Below, in pieces: positions 27,245 to 36,916 of a stretch of DNA of 62,115 bases; positions within the stretch are counted from its first letter, which is position 1, and the number at the start of each line of letters is the position of its first letter. The DNA is from Actinomycetaceae bacterium (lineage in GTDB: Bacteria; Actinomycetota; Actinomycetes; Actinomycetales; Actinomycetaceae). Under the pieces are notes generated by a model. That model was not told where the DNA came from and searched no databases. It was given only the letters and a program-made list of their open reading frames with translations. A program made the position numbers and the translations under genes. Where the stretch lies: assembly GCA_030537615.1 (NCBI GenBank), contig JAUNVP010000015.1, positions 1 to 62,115 of the forward strand. Reading direction: 5' to 3'.

Positions 27245-28546
27245 ATGAGTAAACGCACGATGTTTGTACGGATGGTGCTGTCGTCCATCCTTCGACGGCG
27301 TTCCCGCGTCCTCATCGCTATGCTCGCCGTCGCGATTGGGGCAACGACACTCTCTTCGCTCGCCATGATTGCCATCGACGTGCCGCGCCAAATGGCTCGT
27401 GAAATACGTTCCTACGGCGCTAACGTCGTGGTCCTGCCAAACGGCGAAGACGCTGGCTTCGCCCCCAGTATCCTCACCTCCATTCAAAATGATATTCCCG
27501 CGAACGAACTTGTTGGCGCCGTTGGTCTGGACTACGAGCCCGTCACTATCAATGACCTTCCCTACGTGGCTGTAGGCACCGACCTCAACGCTGCCAAAAC
27601 GATCAATCCCTACTGGTACGTGGACGGCGAGTGGCCATCCCAGCCACATCATGCCCTCATTGGTCGTGAAATCGCTCAGGCTACAGATGTGACTGTGGGA
27701 GATAAGCTGACGCTCAACCAACTGGTGGAAACCGGAGCACAAACCCCCGGCACTACGCCGGGAGAAGCGCCATCGCCCAGCGCCTTAGAGCCTACGGACG
27801 AGATGGGAGGAGCTGCTCCTGGACAAGTAACCAATGAGGCGGGTAAACCAATTGCTCCAGCCGACAAGACTGTCACGGATGCTGCCCCCGGGGCTGGAAC
27901 CGACGTGCGATCACTGGCCATTACCGTCTCGGGAGTGCTCGAAACCGGAGGCTCAGAAGACGGGTTTGTCTACCTCTCCTCCGATGACCTCGTTGAGCTA
28001 ACTGGACGCGAACACATGCTGACAGTCGCCGAACTATCTATTGCCGCCAATGAGTCCGCTCTGGATTCCATTGCCACGCGGCTATCGGCCACATACCCAG
28101 AGATCAAAGCGGCCCCGGTCGCTCGGTTAGCTCATTCGGACGCAAATGTGCTTGACCTCCTGCGCTCACTCATGATCATCATTACCCTCATTGTGCTCGC
28201 ACTCATCATGATCGGAGTTTCAACCACCATGATGGCGGTCGTCACCGAACGACGAAATGAGATTGGTCTACGCAAAGCACTCGGTGCTGGAAACCGATCA
28301 ATCGTCGGAGAGTTCCTCGGTGAAGCGGTTGTCCTCGGACTCATCGGCGGCGTGCTTGGAGCCATTATGGGATACGGCCTCGCACAGGTGATTTCGTTCA
28401 ATGTCTTCCACCGAACGGTCGTATTCCAGCCGCTCGTATTCATCGCGACCATCCTCGTCTCAGTCGCAATTTCAACCCTGGCCAGCCTCATCCCCGTGCG
28501 CCGCGCCGTCGATGTCGATCCCGCTCTCGTATTGCGTGGAGAATAA
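27245..28546 (+). CDS. FtsX/MacB-like ABC permease, second paralogue with Pro/Gly-rich insert
   Basis: A 433-residue paralogue of the preceding permease with the same plan: N-terminal helix, RSYGANVVVLPNG opening the external domain, three C-terminal helices and TERRNEIGLRKALGAGN as coupling segment, tail RRAVDVDPALVLRGE. Residues 163-219 form a low-complexity insert rich in Pro, Gly, Ala and Thr that its sister lacks, probably a disordered extracytoplasmic loop. The start is four bases after the previous stop, so the two are translationally coupled and likely form a heterodimer with the ATPase downstream. Confidence 0.88.
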   Translation: MSKRTMFVRMVLSSILRRRSRVLIAMLAVAIGATTLSSLAMIAIDVPRQMAREIRSYGANVVVLPNGEDAGFAPSILTSIQNDIPANELVGAVGLDYEPVTINDLPYVAVGTDLNAAKTINPYWYVDGEWPSQPHHALIGREIAQATDVTVGDKLTLNQLVETGAQTPGTTPGEAPSPSALEPTDEMGGAAPGQVTNEAGKPIAPADKTVTDAAPGAGTDVRSLAITVSGVLETGGSEDGFVYLSSDDLVELTGREHMLTVAELSIAANESALDSIATRLSATYPEIKAAPVARLAHSDANVLDLLRSLMIIITLIVLALIMIGVSTTMMAVVTERRNEIGLRKALGAGNRSIVGEFLGEAVVLGLIGGVLGAIMGYGLAQVISFNVFHRTVVFQPLVFIATILVSVAISTLASLIPVRRAVDVDPALVLRGE

Positions 28547-28556
28547 GGAAGTGACG

Positions 28557-29252
28557 ATGACCAATTCACCGCTTATTGAACTGTCGGACGTTTCTAAGAT
28601 TTACGGCGAACTCCACGCCCTCGACCACGTTGATTTATCAGTGCCGCGCGGCGAATGGCTTTCCATTGTCGGCCCGTCCGGGTCAGGGAAGACCACGATG
28701 ATGAATATTATCGGATGTATGGACCGGCCCAGCACCGGCACTGTCACGCTTGATGGGCGCGATATTTCTCGCCTCACTGCCTACGACCTCACCCAGGTTC
28801 GACGCGAAACTATTGGACTCGTGTTTCAGCAGTTCCACCTCATCGGGCATCTCACCGCAGTTGAAAACGTCATGGTTAGTCAGTACTACCATTCGGTTCC
28901 CGACGAAAAAGAAGCGCTCGAAGCGCTCGACCGGGTTGGGCTAGCCGACCGCGCCTCGCATCTGCCCCACCAGCTTTCCGGCGGTGAGCAACAGCGGGTA
29001 TGTGTGGCCCGCGCCCTGATCAACTACCCGAAAGTCGTTCTCGCGGACGAACCGACCGGTAACCTTGATGAAACGAATGAGCACATCGTCCTCGATATTT
29101 TCGAACAGCTCCACACTGATGGCACGACGTTGATTGTTGTCACCCACGATGCCACCGTGGCCAGTAAAGCGCAGCGGGCGGTGCGCCTCGACCACGGCCG
29201 CGTGGTCAGTGAGACATATCAGGATGTACGCGAACGGACGGATGATGAATAG
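28557..29252 (+). CDS. ABC transporter ATPase, MacB/LolD type
   Basis: A 231-residue ATPase with Walker [11 protein letters not shown]-loop [12 protein letters not shown], signature [15 protein letters not shown] and Walker [13 protein letters not shown], all canonical. The insertion after the Q-loop fits the LolD/MacB class that pairs with FtsX-like permeases. The frame is open upstream to 28401, inside the permease gene. ATG 28557 with AAGGAA upstream begins the conserved domain. The stop overlaps the start of the FMN-binding lipoprotein gene. Confidence 0.93.
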   Translation: MTNSPLIELSDVSKIYGELHALDHVDLSVPRGEWLSIVGPSGSGKTTMMNIIGCMDRPSTGTVTLDGRDISRLTAYDLTQVRRETIGLVFQQFHLIGHLTAVENVMVSQYYHSVPDEKEALEALDRVGLADRASHLPHQLSGGEQQRVCVARALINYPKVVLADEPTGNLDETNEHIVLDIFEQLHTDGTTLIVVTHDATVASKAQRAVRLDHGRVVSETYQDVRERTDDE

Positions 29253-29769
29253 AGCCGCAGCACGCCGTCGGGCGCAGATTGCTGGAATCGGATTGACCGG
29301 AGCACTTCTGCTATCCGCGTGTTCTCCTCCGCAACTGATCGACACCTCGATCCCCATGCAGGACGGTCAATACACCGGTCAGTCAAATCCCGATGAGCAG
29401 GGAGCTGTCGGAACCGTCACCATTACCGTTGAGAACGGTCGAATCACCTCGACATCCTATGAAACTATCGCCGCTGACGGGCACGTCAAAGACGAAGATT
29501 ATGGGAAAACGAGTACGGGCGAAATCGGCAATAGCGCCTACTATGAGCGCGCACAAGCCGCAGTGCGATCCTATGAACAGTATTCGCAGCAACTCGTCGA
29601 CAAACAGGACCCGATGTCGGTTGATATCATCTCCGGAGCAACCGTCGCCCATTCCCAATTCCTCCAGGCGGCAGTGCGTGCAGTACTCGCCGCCCAAGGC
29701 GTTGAGGACGACGGGTCCGCCGACTCCATCAACATGCCGAGTCTCGACCTCGACGAAAGCGACTATTAA
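29245..29769 (+). CDS. FMN-binding-domain lipoprotein (ApbE flavinylation target)
   Basis: A 174-residue lipoprotein. An Arg-rich start leads into a hydrophobic segment and the lipobox LSAC (Cys26). The FMN_bind domain spans about residues 38-152 (DGQYTGQSNPDEQGAVGTVT, then DIISGATVAHSQF). DIISGAT is the classic ApbE target motif D-x-x-(S/T)-G-A-(S/T), so Thr133 should carry covalent FMN. ATG 29242 or 29245 overlaps the ATPase stop; the next gene, apbE, overlaps this stop (TAATG). The three end genes are translationally coupled. Likely an extracytoplasmic electron carrier for iron reduction; this role is inferred. Confidence 0.88.
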   Translation: MNRAAARRRAQIAGIGLTGALLLSACSPPQLIDTSIPMQDGQYTGQSNPDEQGAVGTVTITVENGRITSTSYETIAADGHVKDEDYGKTSTGEIGNSAYYERAQAAVRSYEQYSQQLVDKQDPMSVDIISGATVAHSQFLQAAVRAVLAAQGVEDDGSADSINMPSLDLDESDY

Positions 29770-30755
29770 TGACCGATGGCGGCAAAGCCAGGCTACGCGA
29801 TTCGGACCTTGATTTTCGCACGGCTTTCCCCGCCATGGGAACAGTCATTGACGTTCGTGGAATCGGAGAGCCACCGGATCATTTGGCCGATGCGCTTGCC
29901 GAGCACGCCCTCGCCCGCGAGCGAGCCTGGTCAACGTTTGACCCGACCTCACAGATATCGAAACTCAATCAATCGGCCGGCTCCGGTCGGTGGGTTGAAG
30001 TCAGCGATGAAACCGCTGCTTTTCTTCACGAGTGCATCGAATTCGTCCAGGCGAGCAACGGAGCCTTCTCATTGACTATTGGCGCGCTGAGCAAACTGTG
30101 GGATGTGCGCGGGTGGTTACAAGCCTTGGCCCTGGGACATTCCCCTCGGTTTCCCTCAATCAGCGAGATTGAAAAAGCACGGCAAACGGCTCGTCCAGAC
30201 GCGCTCGAGTGGAATACCAACGGAGAGTTTCGGCTGGCGCAGGGCGCTTCACTTGACCTGGGTGGGGTCGCAAAAGGCCGGGTAGCCGATGAGTTACTGG
30301 ACATCGCCACTCAGTGCGGACTCGTATCGGCGCTCGTATCAGTCGGACGTTCATCGATCGCCGCACGAGGAGAACATTCCAAAGGCATACCATGGCGTGC
30401 GGGAATTCGCTCATTGGACGATAGTCCGCTCAATATTCTCGGATCAATCGACCTTGCTGACGAATCACTTGCGACCTCCGGTGATTATCTGCAGCGACTC
30501 CCCGATCTCGTTGACGGCATGATCATCCACCACGTCATTGACCCGCGTACCGGCTTCCCCGCGCAATCGGGGGTACGACAGGCGACTGTAGTGACTACGG
30601 ATGGAGCGCTCGCAGAAGTGGCCGCGACAACTCTCCTGGTGATGGGAGAACTACCAGCTCACGCATCGAGCGGCTACCAGTGGTTAGCTGTACGCGACGC
30701 GGGCTACGAAACGAGTGAAGGGCTTGCCTGGAACCGGCCGACCAATCCCGCGTAG
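29769..30755 (+). CDS. apbE: FAD:protein FMN transferase
   Basis: Attaches FMN from FAD to Thr or Ser of target proteins outside the membrane. The 328-residue protein has RTAFPAMGTVIDV near the start, LSKLWDVRGW, the FAD-binding LDLGGVAKGRVADEL, HHVIDPRTGFPA and the metal-binding TTDGALAEVAATT. No clear signal peptide is visible at the N-terminus (MTDGGKARLRDSDLDF), unlike many ApbE proteins, so localisation is uncertain. The start codon overlaps the stop of its presumed substrate, the FMN-binding lipoprotein. Last gene of the iron operon; no terminator is evident before the convergent guaB3. Confidence 0.9.
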   Translation: MTDGGKARLRDSDLDFRTAFPAMGTVIDVRGIGEPPDHLADALAEHALARERAWSTFDPTSQISKLNQSAGSGRWVEVSDETAAFLHECIEFVQASNGAFSLTIGALSKLWDVRGWLQALALGHSPRFPSISEIEKARQTARPDALEWNTNGEFRLAQGASLDLGGVAKGRVADELLDIATQCGLVSALVSVGRSSIAARGEHSKGIPWRAGIRSLDDSPLNILGSIDLADESLATSGDYLQRLPDLVDGMIIHHVIDPRTGFPAQSGVRQATVVTTDGALAEVAATTLLVMGELPAHASSGYQWLAVRDAGYETSEGLAWNRPTNPA

Positions 30756-30778
30756 CTTCAGTGAACAAGGGACGGCGA

Positions 30779-31903
30779 TTAATGCGGCTCGTAGGGAGCA
30801 ACCACCATTTCGACGCGCTGGAGATCCTTTACTTCGGAGTACCCCGTTGTTGCCATCGTCCGACGCAATGACCCCATGTAATTGACTGTGCCATCCGCAC
30901 GCGAGGATGGGCCAAGCAGAATCTCACTCAAAGATCCAACGGTTCCTACGCTCACCCGGTGACCGCGGGGAACCTCCGGGTGATGAGCTTCCGACCCCCA
31001 GTGCCAGCCTGCCCCCGGTGCCTCCGTTGCGCGCGCGAGGGCGGCTCCGAGCATAACCGCATCTGCGCCACACCCGATTGCTTTCGCGAGGTCTCCAGAG
31101 CGGCCAATACCACCGTCGGCAATGACGTGAACATAGCGACCTCCCGATTCGTCAAGGTAATCACGTCGTGCGGCCGCCACGTCAGCAATCGCGGTTGCCA
31201 TCGGCGCGTGAATTCCGAGGAGCTGTCGGGTTGAATGGGCTGCGCCGCCACCAAAGCCGACGAGGACTCCGGCGGCCCCCGTGCGCATGAGATGTAATGC
31301 GGCGGTGTAGGTCGCGACTCCTCCGACGATGACGGGCACATCGAGTTCGTAAATGAACCGTTTGAGATTGAGTGGTTGGGTGCGGGTCGACACGTGTTCG
31401 GCAGACACGGTCGTCCCCCGAATGACGAAAAGATCGACTCCCGCGTCAACAACGTCTCGCCAATACTTTTGTGTCCGCTGAGGAGAAAGCTTCCCGGCGA
31501 CAACGACACCAGCTTCCCGAATTTGCGCCAGCCGATGTCCGATCAGCTCCGGTTTGATGGGCTCGGCATAAATCTCTTGTAACCGTTTATTCGAAGCATT
31601 GTCAGGAAGACTGCGAATCTCCTCGTAAATCGGCGCGGGATCGTCATACCTCGTCCACAGACCTTCGAGGTCAAGTACGCCTATCCCACCGAGCTTCCCC
31701 AGTTGGATCACTGTTTCCGGGCTCATCGCCGAATCCATCGGCGCTCCAAGAATCGGCATTTCTACATGGTAAGCGTCGATCTGCCAGCTCACGTTCAAAT
31801 CTTTCGGATCGCGCGTGCGCCGCGCTGGCACCACGGCAACATCATCGAGGGAATAGGCTCTCCGCCCGCGCTTTCCGCGTCCAATCTCAATTTCTTGACT
31901 CAC
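30779..31903 (-). CDS. guaB3: GuaB3-type IMP dehydrogenase family protein
   Basis: A 374-residue (beta/alpha)8 protein of the IMPDH/GMP-reductase family without CBS domains. It starts MSQEIEIGRGKRGRRAYSLD, the actinobacterial GuaB3 hallmark, and has VHVIADGGIGRSGDLAKAIG and ADAVMLGAALA for phosphate binding. At the loop where true IMPDH has the catalytic Cys (GSICTTR), it reads GGGAAHSTR, so the active-site Cys is absent there. GuaB3 proteins of this kind are common in actinobacteria and their activity has long been unclear. A true guaB lies 4 kb away. Confidence 0.9.
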   Translation of the reverse strand: MSQEIEIGRGKRGRRAYSLDDVAVVPARRTRDPKDLNVSWQIDAYHVEMPILGAPMDSAMSPETVIQLGKLGGIGVLDLEGLWTRYDDPAPIYEEIRSLPDNASNKRLQEIYAEPIKPELIGHRLAQIREAGVVVAGKLSPQRTQKYWRDVVDAGVDLFVIRGTTVSAEHVSTRTQPLNLKRFIYELDVPVIVGGVATYTAALHLMRTGAAGVLVGFGGGAAHSTRQLLGIHAPMATAIADVAAARRDYLDESGGRYVHVIADGGIGRSGDLAKAIGCGADAVMLGAALARATEAPGAGWHWGSEAHHPEVPRGHRVSVGTVGSLSEILLGPSSRADGTVNYMGSLRRTMATTGYSEVKDLQRVEMVVAPYEPH

Positions 31904-31956
31904 TCTCCTATCGTAGAGCCCAGGCCAGGTGATTGGGCGATGAAACCGAGAAGAAC

Positions 31957-32982
31957 ATGTCGGACGGGACGATTACAATAAACCACATGGTTATGCCATT
32001 GATTATCACTATTTTTCTCAGTGCGATCCTGGCCGTAGCGGGGATTTCAAAACTCACCTCACTCGATCATGTGCTTTCTGCCCTCGCTCAGTTCAAGCTC
32101 CCCGACTTCCTCCGCAATCGTGCAGTTGCGATCGCGATCTCGGGAGTGGAGATTGTTCTAGCTACCGTCCTGCTCATCTCACGGGCCCAGGTTCTCAGCT
32201 ACGCCCTCATCGCTACGGCTCTCGTCTTTACCGCCTATTTCATTGCGGTATTCCGCGTCATACGTGACAGCGACGGTGCCCAATGCGGATGCTTTGGCAA
32301 ACTGTCGACCATGCCGATCGGCCCGCTCATGCTGATACGTAATGGTATCTACGTGGCAACCGCTATCTTCGGAGTCATTCTGGTCGGAAACACAGACACC
32401 TCCGCCGTACTGACGTTTCTCACTCTCTCGACGTCCCAGTGGTTCGCGTTGCTCGGGGCTGTTCTCGTCATTGCGGGCGCGGTGCTGACGCTTGCTCCGG
32501 CTCTGACCGGAGCTTCAGAGCCGGAAACCACCGATGATGAACTAGGTGATTACCTTGAAGTCCCGATCCCCTATGGTGAGCTCGAAACTGAAGATGGTGA
32601 ATCGGTTGCCTTACGCGATCTTCCGAGGCAAAAACCCCAGTTGCTCATTTTTTCTCTGCCGGACTGTATTTCTTGCCTAGTCGTTCTCAGTGAAATCGAA
32701 GAGTGGATTGAACGCTTCACGGGTGTTGTGGAGATCAAAGTGGTATTCCTCAAACCAGCGGATATTGCCTTCCAGCACTACCCGAACTTCAAAAATCAAG
32801 GGATCGTCCTATTTGACACCAAACACCAGGTTTTCAGATTGCTACGGATGAGGAAGGTTCCCTCTGCGGTGTTGTTTGGAACTAACGGGCTGATCTCGGG
32901 CGGGCCCGCCACCGGCGATGAAGCCGTAAAGGAATTTATTGATGATGTGACCGCTGAATTAGAGGAAGCAGGATTGCTCTGA
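31957..32982 (+). CDS. MauE-type membrane protein fused to a thioredoxin-like domain
   Basis: A 341-residue protein. Residues 12-185 hold about five helices of the MauE/DoxX type (LAVAGISKLTSLDHV, then AQCGCFGKLS with Cys110 and Cys112 facing a redox site). Residues 200-340 form a TlpA/thioredoxin-like domain with SLPDCISC (Cys237, Cys240). MauE proteins pass reducing power or shape disulfides across the membrane, and the fused domain may be their partner. Starts at 31933, 31957 and 31987 are all possible; 31957 has GAGAAG before it, 31987 starts nearest the first helix. It lies 2 bases before the exonuclease gene but no functional link is obvious. Confidence 0.75.
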   Translation: MSDGTITINHMVMPLIITIFLSAILAVAGISKLTSLDHVLSALAQFKLPDFLRNRAVAIAISGVEIVLATVLLISRAQVLSYALIATALVFTAYFIAVFRVIRDSDGAQCGCFGKLSTMPIGPLMLIRNGIYVATAIFGVILVGNTDTSAVLTFLTLSTSQWFALLGAVLVIAGAVLTLAPALTGASEPETTDDELGDYLEVPIPYGELETEDGESVALRDLPRQKPQLLIFSLPDCISCLVVLSEIEEWIERFTGVVEIKVVFLKPADIAFQHYPNFKNQGIVLFDTKHQVFRLLRMRKVPSAVLFGTNGLISGGPATGDEAVKEFIDDVTAELEEAGLL

Positions 32983-32983
32983 T

Positions 32984-33712
32984 ATGAGTTGGACTGATCA
33001 ACGCTCACCCTCGTGGGTAACCGGCCCCCTGGCCGGTTTCGATACCGAAACTACCGGAGTTGATCCGCGACATGCGCGACTCGTTACTGCCGCTCTTGTC
33101 ATCCGGGACGGAAAGGATACAACCCGTACCTGGCTGGCCGATCCCGGTCAGGAGATTCCCGCCGCAGCCACTCGAATTCACGGTATTTCAACCGAATATG
33201 CCCGAGAACACGGCCGTCCCGCAGCCGATGTGCTCAGTGAGTTAGCTGATGAACTTCACCGGGTACTCAAAGCGAGAACACCCATTGTCGCATTCAATGC
33301 ACCGTACGATCTCGAGATCGTCGAGCGCGAGCTTCGCCGGCACGGGCTCCCGACCTTGAGCGATCGACTCGGTGACATACGCCCGGTCATTGACCCGCTG
33401 GTTCTCGATCGTGGACTCGTCAAAAAGCGCCGCGGGAAGCGACGCCTCAGTAATCTGCTCTACGCGTATGGACTCTCGCTCGAGAGGAGTTTTCACACCG
33501 CTGAGGTCGATGTGCAAGCGACCCTCGATCTCGCTCAGGAAATGGCGCGAAGGCACCCGTCTATCGCGTCAATGTCGCTCGGTGAACTTCACGCTTTCCA
33601 ACAGGATGCCCACCGTGCCTGGGCTAAGAACTTTGCGGACTTTTTATCCCGACGAAGAGGCGAACCCGTCTCTATCTGCGAGCAGTGGCCGTTACCTGAC
33701 CTAGACGGGTAA
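32984..33712 (+). CDS. DEDDh 3'-5' exonuclease, DnaQ/epsilon-like
   Basis: A 242-residue exonuclease domain protein. ExoI is GFDTETTGVDPRHARLV (Asp and Glu), ExoII FNAPYDLEIVERELRRHG (Asp), and ExoIII HTAEVDVQATLDLA (His and Asp). These are the metal ligands and general base of the DEDDh group. It could proofread for a polymerase or act in repair. The 3' end extends about 50 residues beyond the domain. ATG 32984 lies two bases after the stop of the MauE fusion, with AGGAAGCAGG upstream, so the two are co-transcribed. It is convergent with the L,D-transpeptidase gene. Confidence 0.88.
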   Translation: MSWTDQRSPSWVTGPLAGFDTETTGVDPRHARLVTAALVIRDGKDTTRTWLADPGQEIPAAATRIHGISTEYAREHGRPAADVLSELADELHRVLKARTPIVAFNAPYDLEIVERELRRHGLPTLSDRLGDIRPVIDPLVLDRGLVKKRRGKRRLSNLLYAYGLSLERSFHTAEVDVQATLDLAQEMARRHPSIASMSLGELHAFQQDAHRAWAKNFADFLSRRRGEPVSICEQWPLPDLDG

Positions 33713-33719
33713 GCGTTCG

Positions 33720-35159
33720 CTAATAGTGGCTGATGACCGGTGTTCCGACGCTAGCCCAGTCGTAGATTGCTTTCATCGGCCCAACAGGCATATTGACGCA
33801 GCCGTGGGAACCGCTCGGACCGCTCCACCCAAACGATGACCGCCACGGAGCACCGTGCAACGCGTAGTCGCCGTGGAAGTACAGAATCCACGGCACATTG
33901 TCGACCCGGTAGCGGGAGCCGTCTGGGTTGTACCCGCTCATTGTTTGGCTTGCGACCTTCAGCCACACTTTGAAAGACCCGGTAACGGTCGGAGTTGTCG
34001 GAGCTCCGGGCACCATGGACACGGGGCCGTGCACCGGTGTTGCTCCTTCGTAGGCAGTGACGGTGTTGTTGCCGAGATTGATATCGATCCATCGTTCTCC
34101 CGGTGCGGCAGAGTACGCGAGATTCTCGGCCCCATCAGCAATGTATCGGTTCTCGAAAGTCTGTTCGATCTTGTCGTATTCGAATGTTCCCGAGTAAGAA
34201 CTTCCGTCCTTGACCGCGGCTAATACGCCCTCGGCAACCGACTCGGCATTGTTCACTAGCCAGCCGGGTGACCCGGCTGACACGGTCGAAATGACGTCGC
34301 CACGCGAGTTGACGTTTCTCACGCCTGGAACGGGATCGTCATTTGTCGAGGCTCCGAGATTAATCACCCACGAGATGACATTGTCGTCAACAATTGAGAC
34401 GTCTCCGAGAGAATCAGCGGACTTGTCTAAGGTGATCCAGTTTGCTTTGTCCGCAGCAGAGGGCGAATAGGTGTTGGATCCGGTGTGGATCTGGATATCG
34501 AGATTGACAATGCCATTGGCATCGTCGGCTACAGCTTGTGCTTCGTCAGTCGAGATAGCCGGAACGATCTCAGTTTTTTCCAGTTCAGCGTGCTGATTGG
34601 TCAATGATTGAGCGGCCTCATCTGCGAGGGACCGGAGCACAGATAGGTCAACCCCGTGGCCAACTTGCGCCTCGGAAACGACGAATTCGTTTCCGTCCTC
34701 ATTGAGTGAGACATCGGCGCTGACTGGCGCGGTTCCAACTTTTTCCGTGAATTCTTCGGTGTATTTTTGGAGTGTTGCCGCGTTGATTGAATGGACGACA
34801 GCAACGTCCCGTTTGGTGAATAGTCCCTGTATCCGCGACCAGACGGATGAATTCTGAGCGAAGGCCTCCGAGGCTGTAGCCTGCGCATCAACCGAGACTC
34901 CCAATTGCCCCAGTGATGCCTCGCGAGTAACGCCATCAACCTCAAGTGTCACTGTGGTGTCGTCAGCCCGAGTGACGATCTCATCGACGACTTCCTGTTC
35001 GGTCATCCGAGCAATTGACTGACCCGCAACGCTAACACCGAGGAGCCCACGATTCGAAAAGTACGTGGCATATCCCGCTGTTGCGCTACCGAGAATAAGC
35101 AAAACAGCGACAATGCTCGCCAGTAGTACCTTTGAACGAGCAGAAATCCTCTCAATCAT
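33720..35159 (-). CDS. L,D-transpeptidase (YkuD) with peptidoglycan-binding repeats
   Basis: A 479-residue cell-wall enzyme anchored by one N-terminal helix (residues 11-32). Residues about 40-330 hold two PG_binding_4-like regions (DDTTVTLEVDGVTREASLGQ and the later SPSAADKANWITLDK). The C-terminal YkuD domain (about 350-479) has HGDYALHGAPW and the catalytic SGSHGCVNMP with His and Cys. Such enzymes make 3-3 peptidoglycan cross-links or attach proteins to the wall, and resist most penicillins. The gene stands alone on its strand between the exonuclease and guaB. Confidence 0.9.
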   Translation of the reverse strand: MIERISARSKVLLASIVAVLLILGSATAGYATYFSNRGLLGVSVAGQSIARMTEQEVVDEIVTRADDTTVTLEVDGVTREASLGQLGVSVDAQATASEAFAQNSSVWSRIQGLFTKRDVAVVHSINAATLQKYTEEFTEKVGTAPVSADVSLNEDGNEFVVSEAQVGHGVDLSVLRSLADEAAQSLTNQHAELEKTEIVPAISTDEAQAVADDANGIVNLDIQIHTGSNTYSPSAADKANWITLDKSADSLGDVSIVDDNVISWVINLGASTNDDPVPGVRNVNSRGDVISTVSAGSPGWLVNNAESVAEGVLAAVKDGSSYSGTFEYDKIEQTFENRYIADGAENLAYSAAPGERWIDINLGNNTVTAYEGATPVHGPVSMVPGAPTTPTVTGSFKVWLKVASQTMSGYNPDGSRYRVDNVPWILYFHGDYALHGAPWRSSFGWSGPSGSHGCVNMPVGPMKAIYDWASVGTPVISHY

Positions 35160-35249
35160 TTACCCGATGGTAGCAAAGTTCCCGCGGGAACGGCTGGCAT
35201 AGCCGCTGAAATTGACCGTGATTCCAGCACTTTATGGCCGGATTCACGA

Positions 35250-36776
<1,527 letters not shown>

Positions 36777-36836
36777 CTATCGCAGGGTGGACATTTCCAC
36801 GGTACCGGCCCACCACGAATGAGCTCGACAGAGTAG

Positions 36837-36878
36837 ACAGATATTCCCACCGGCACAAATGCCGGTGGGAATATCTGT
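36837..36878 (-). terminator. Strong hairpin at the end of the glycan operon
   Basis: ACAGATATTCCCACCGGCA (36837-36855) pairs perfectly over 19 bp with 36860-36878 around CAAA. It lies 38 bases after the stop of the last binding-protein gene. No long U-run follows on either strand, so it may act mainly to protect mRNA or terminate with help. Confidence 0.75.
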
Positions 36879-36916
36879 TATTCGTTCAGGTTCACACTAC
36901 CTGCCGCTAGGCACGG

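Noticed and set aside
27786-27797. AGAGCCTACGGA inside the second FtsX-like permease as another copy of the 20-bp repeat
   Set aside because: Only the short core matches, it lies in coding sequence, and the flanks differ; chance match is likely.
28401-28556. Upstream extension of the MacB-like ATPase
   Set aside because: Low-complexity Ser-rich out-of-frame reading of the permease gene; ATG 28557 starts the ATPase fold.
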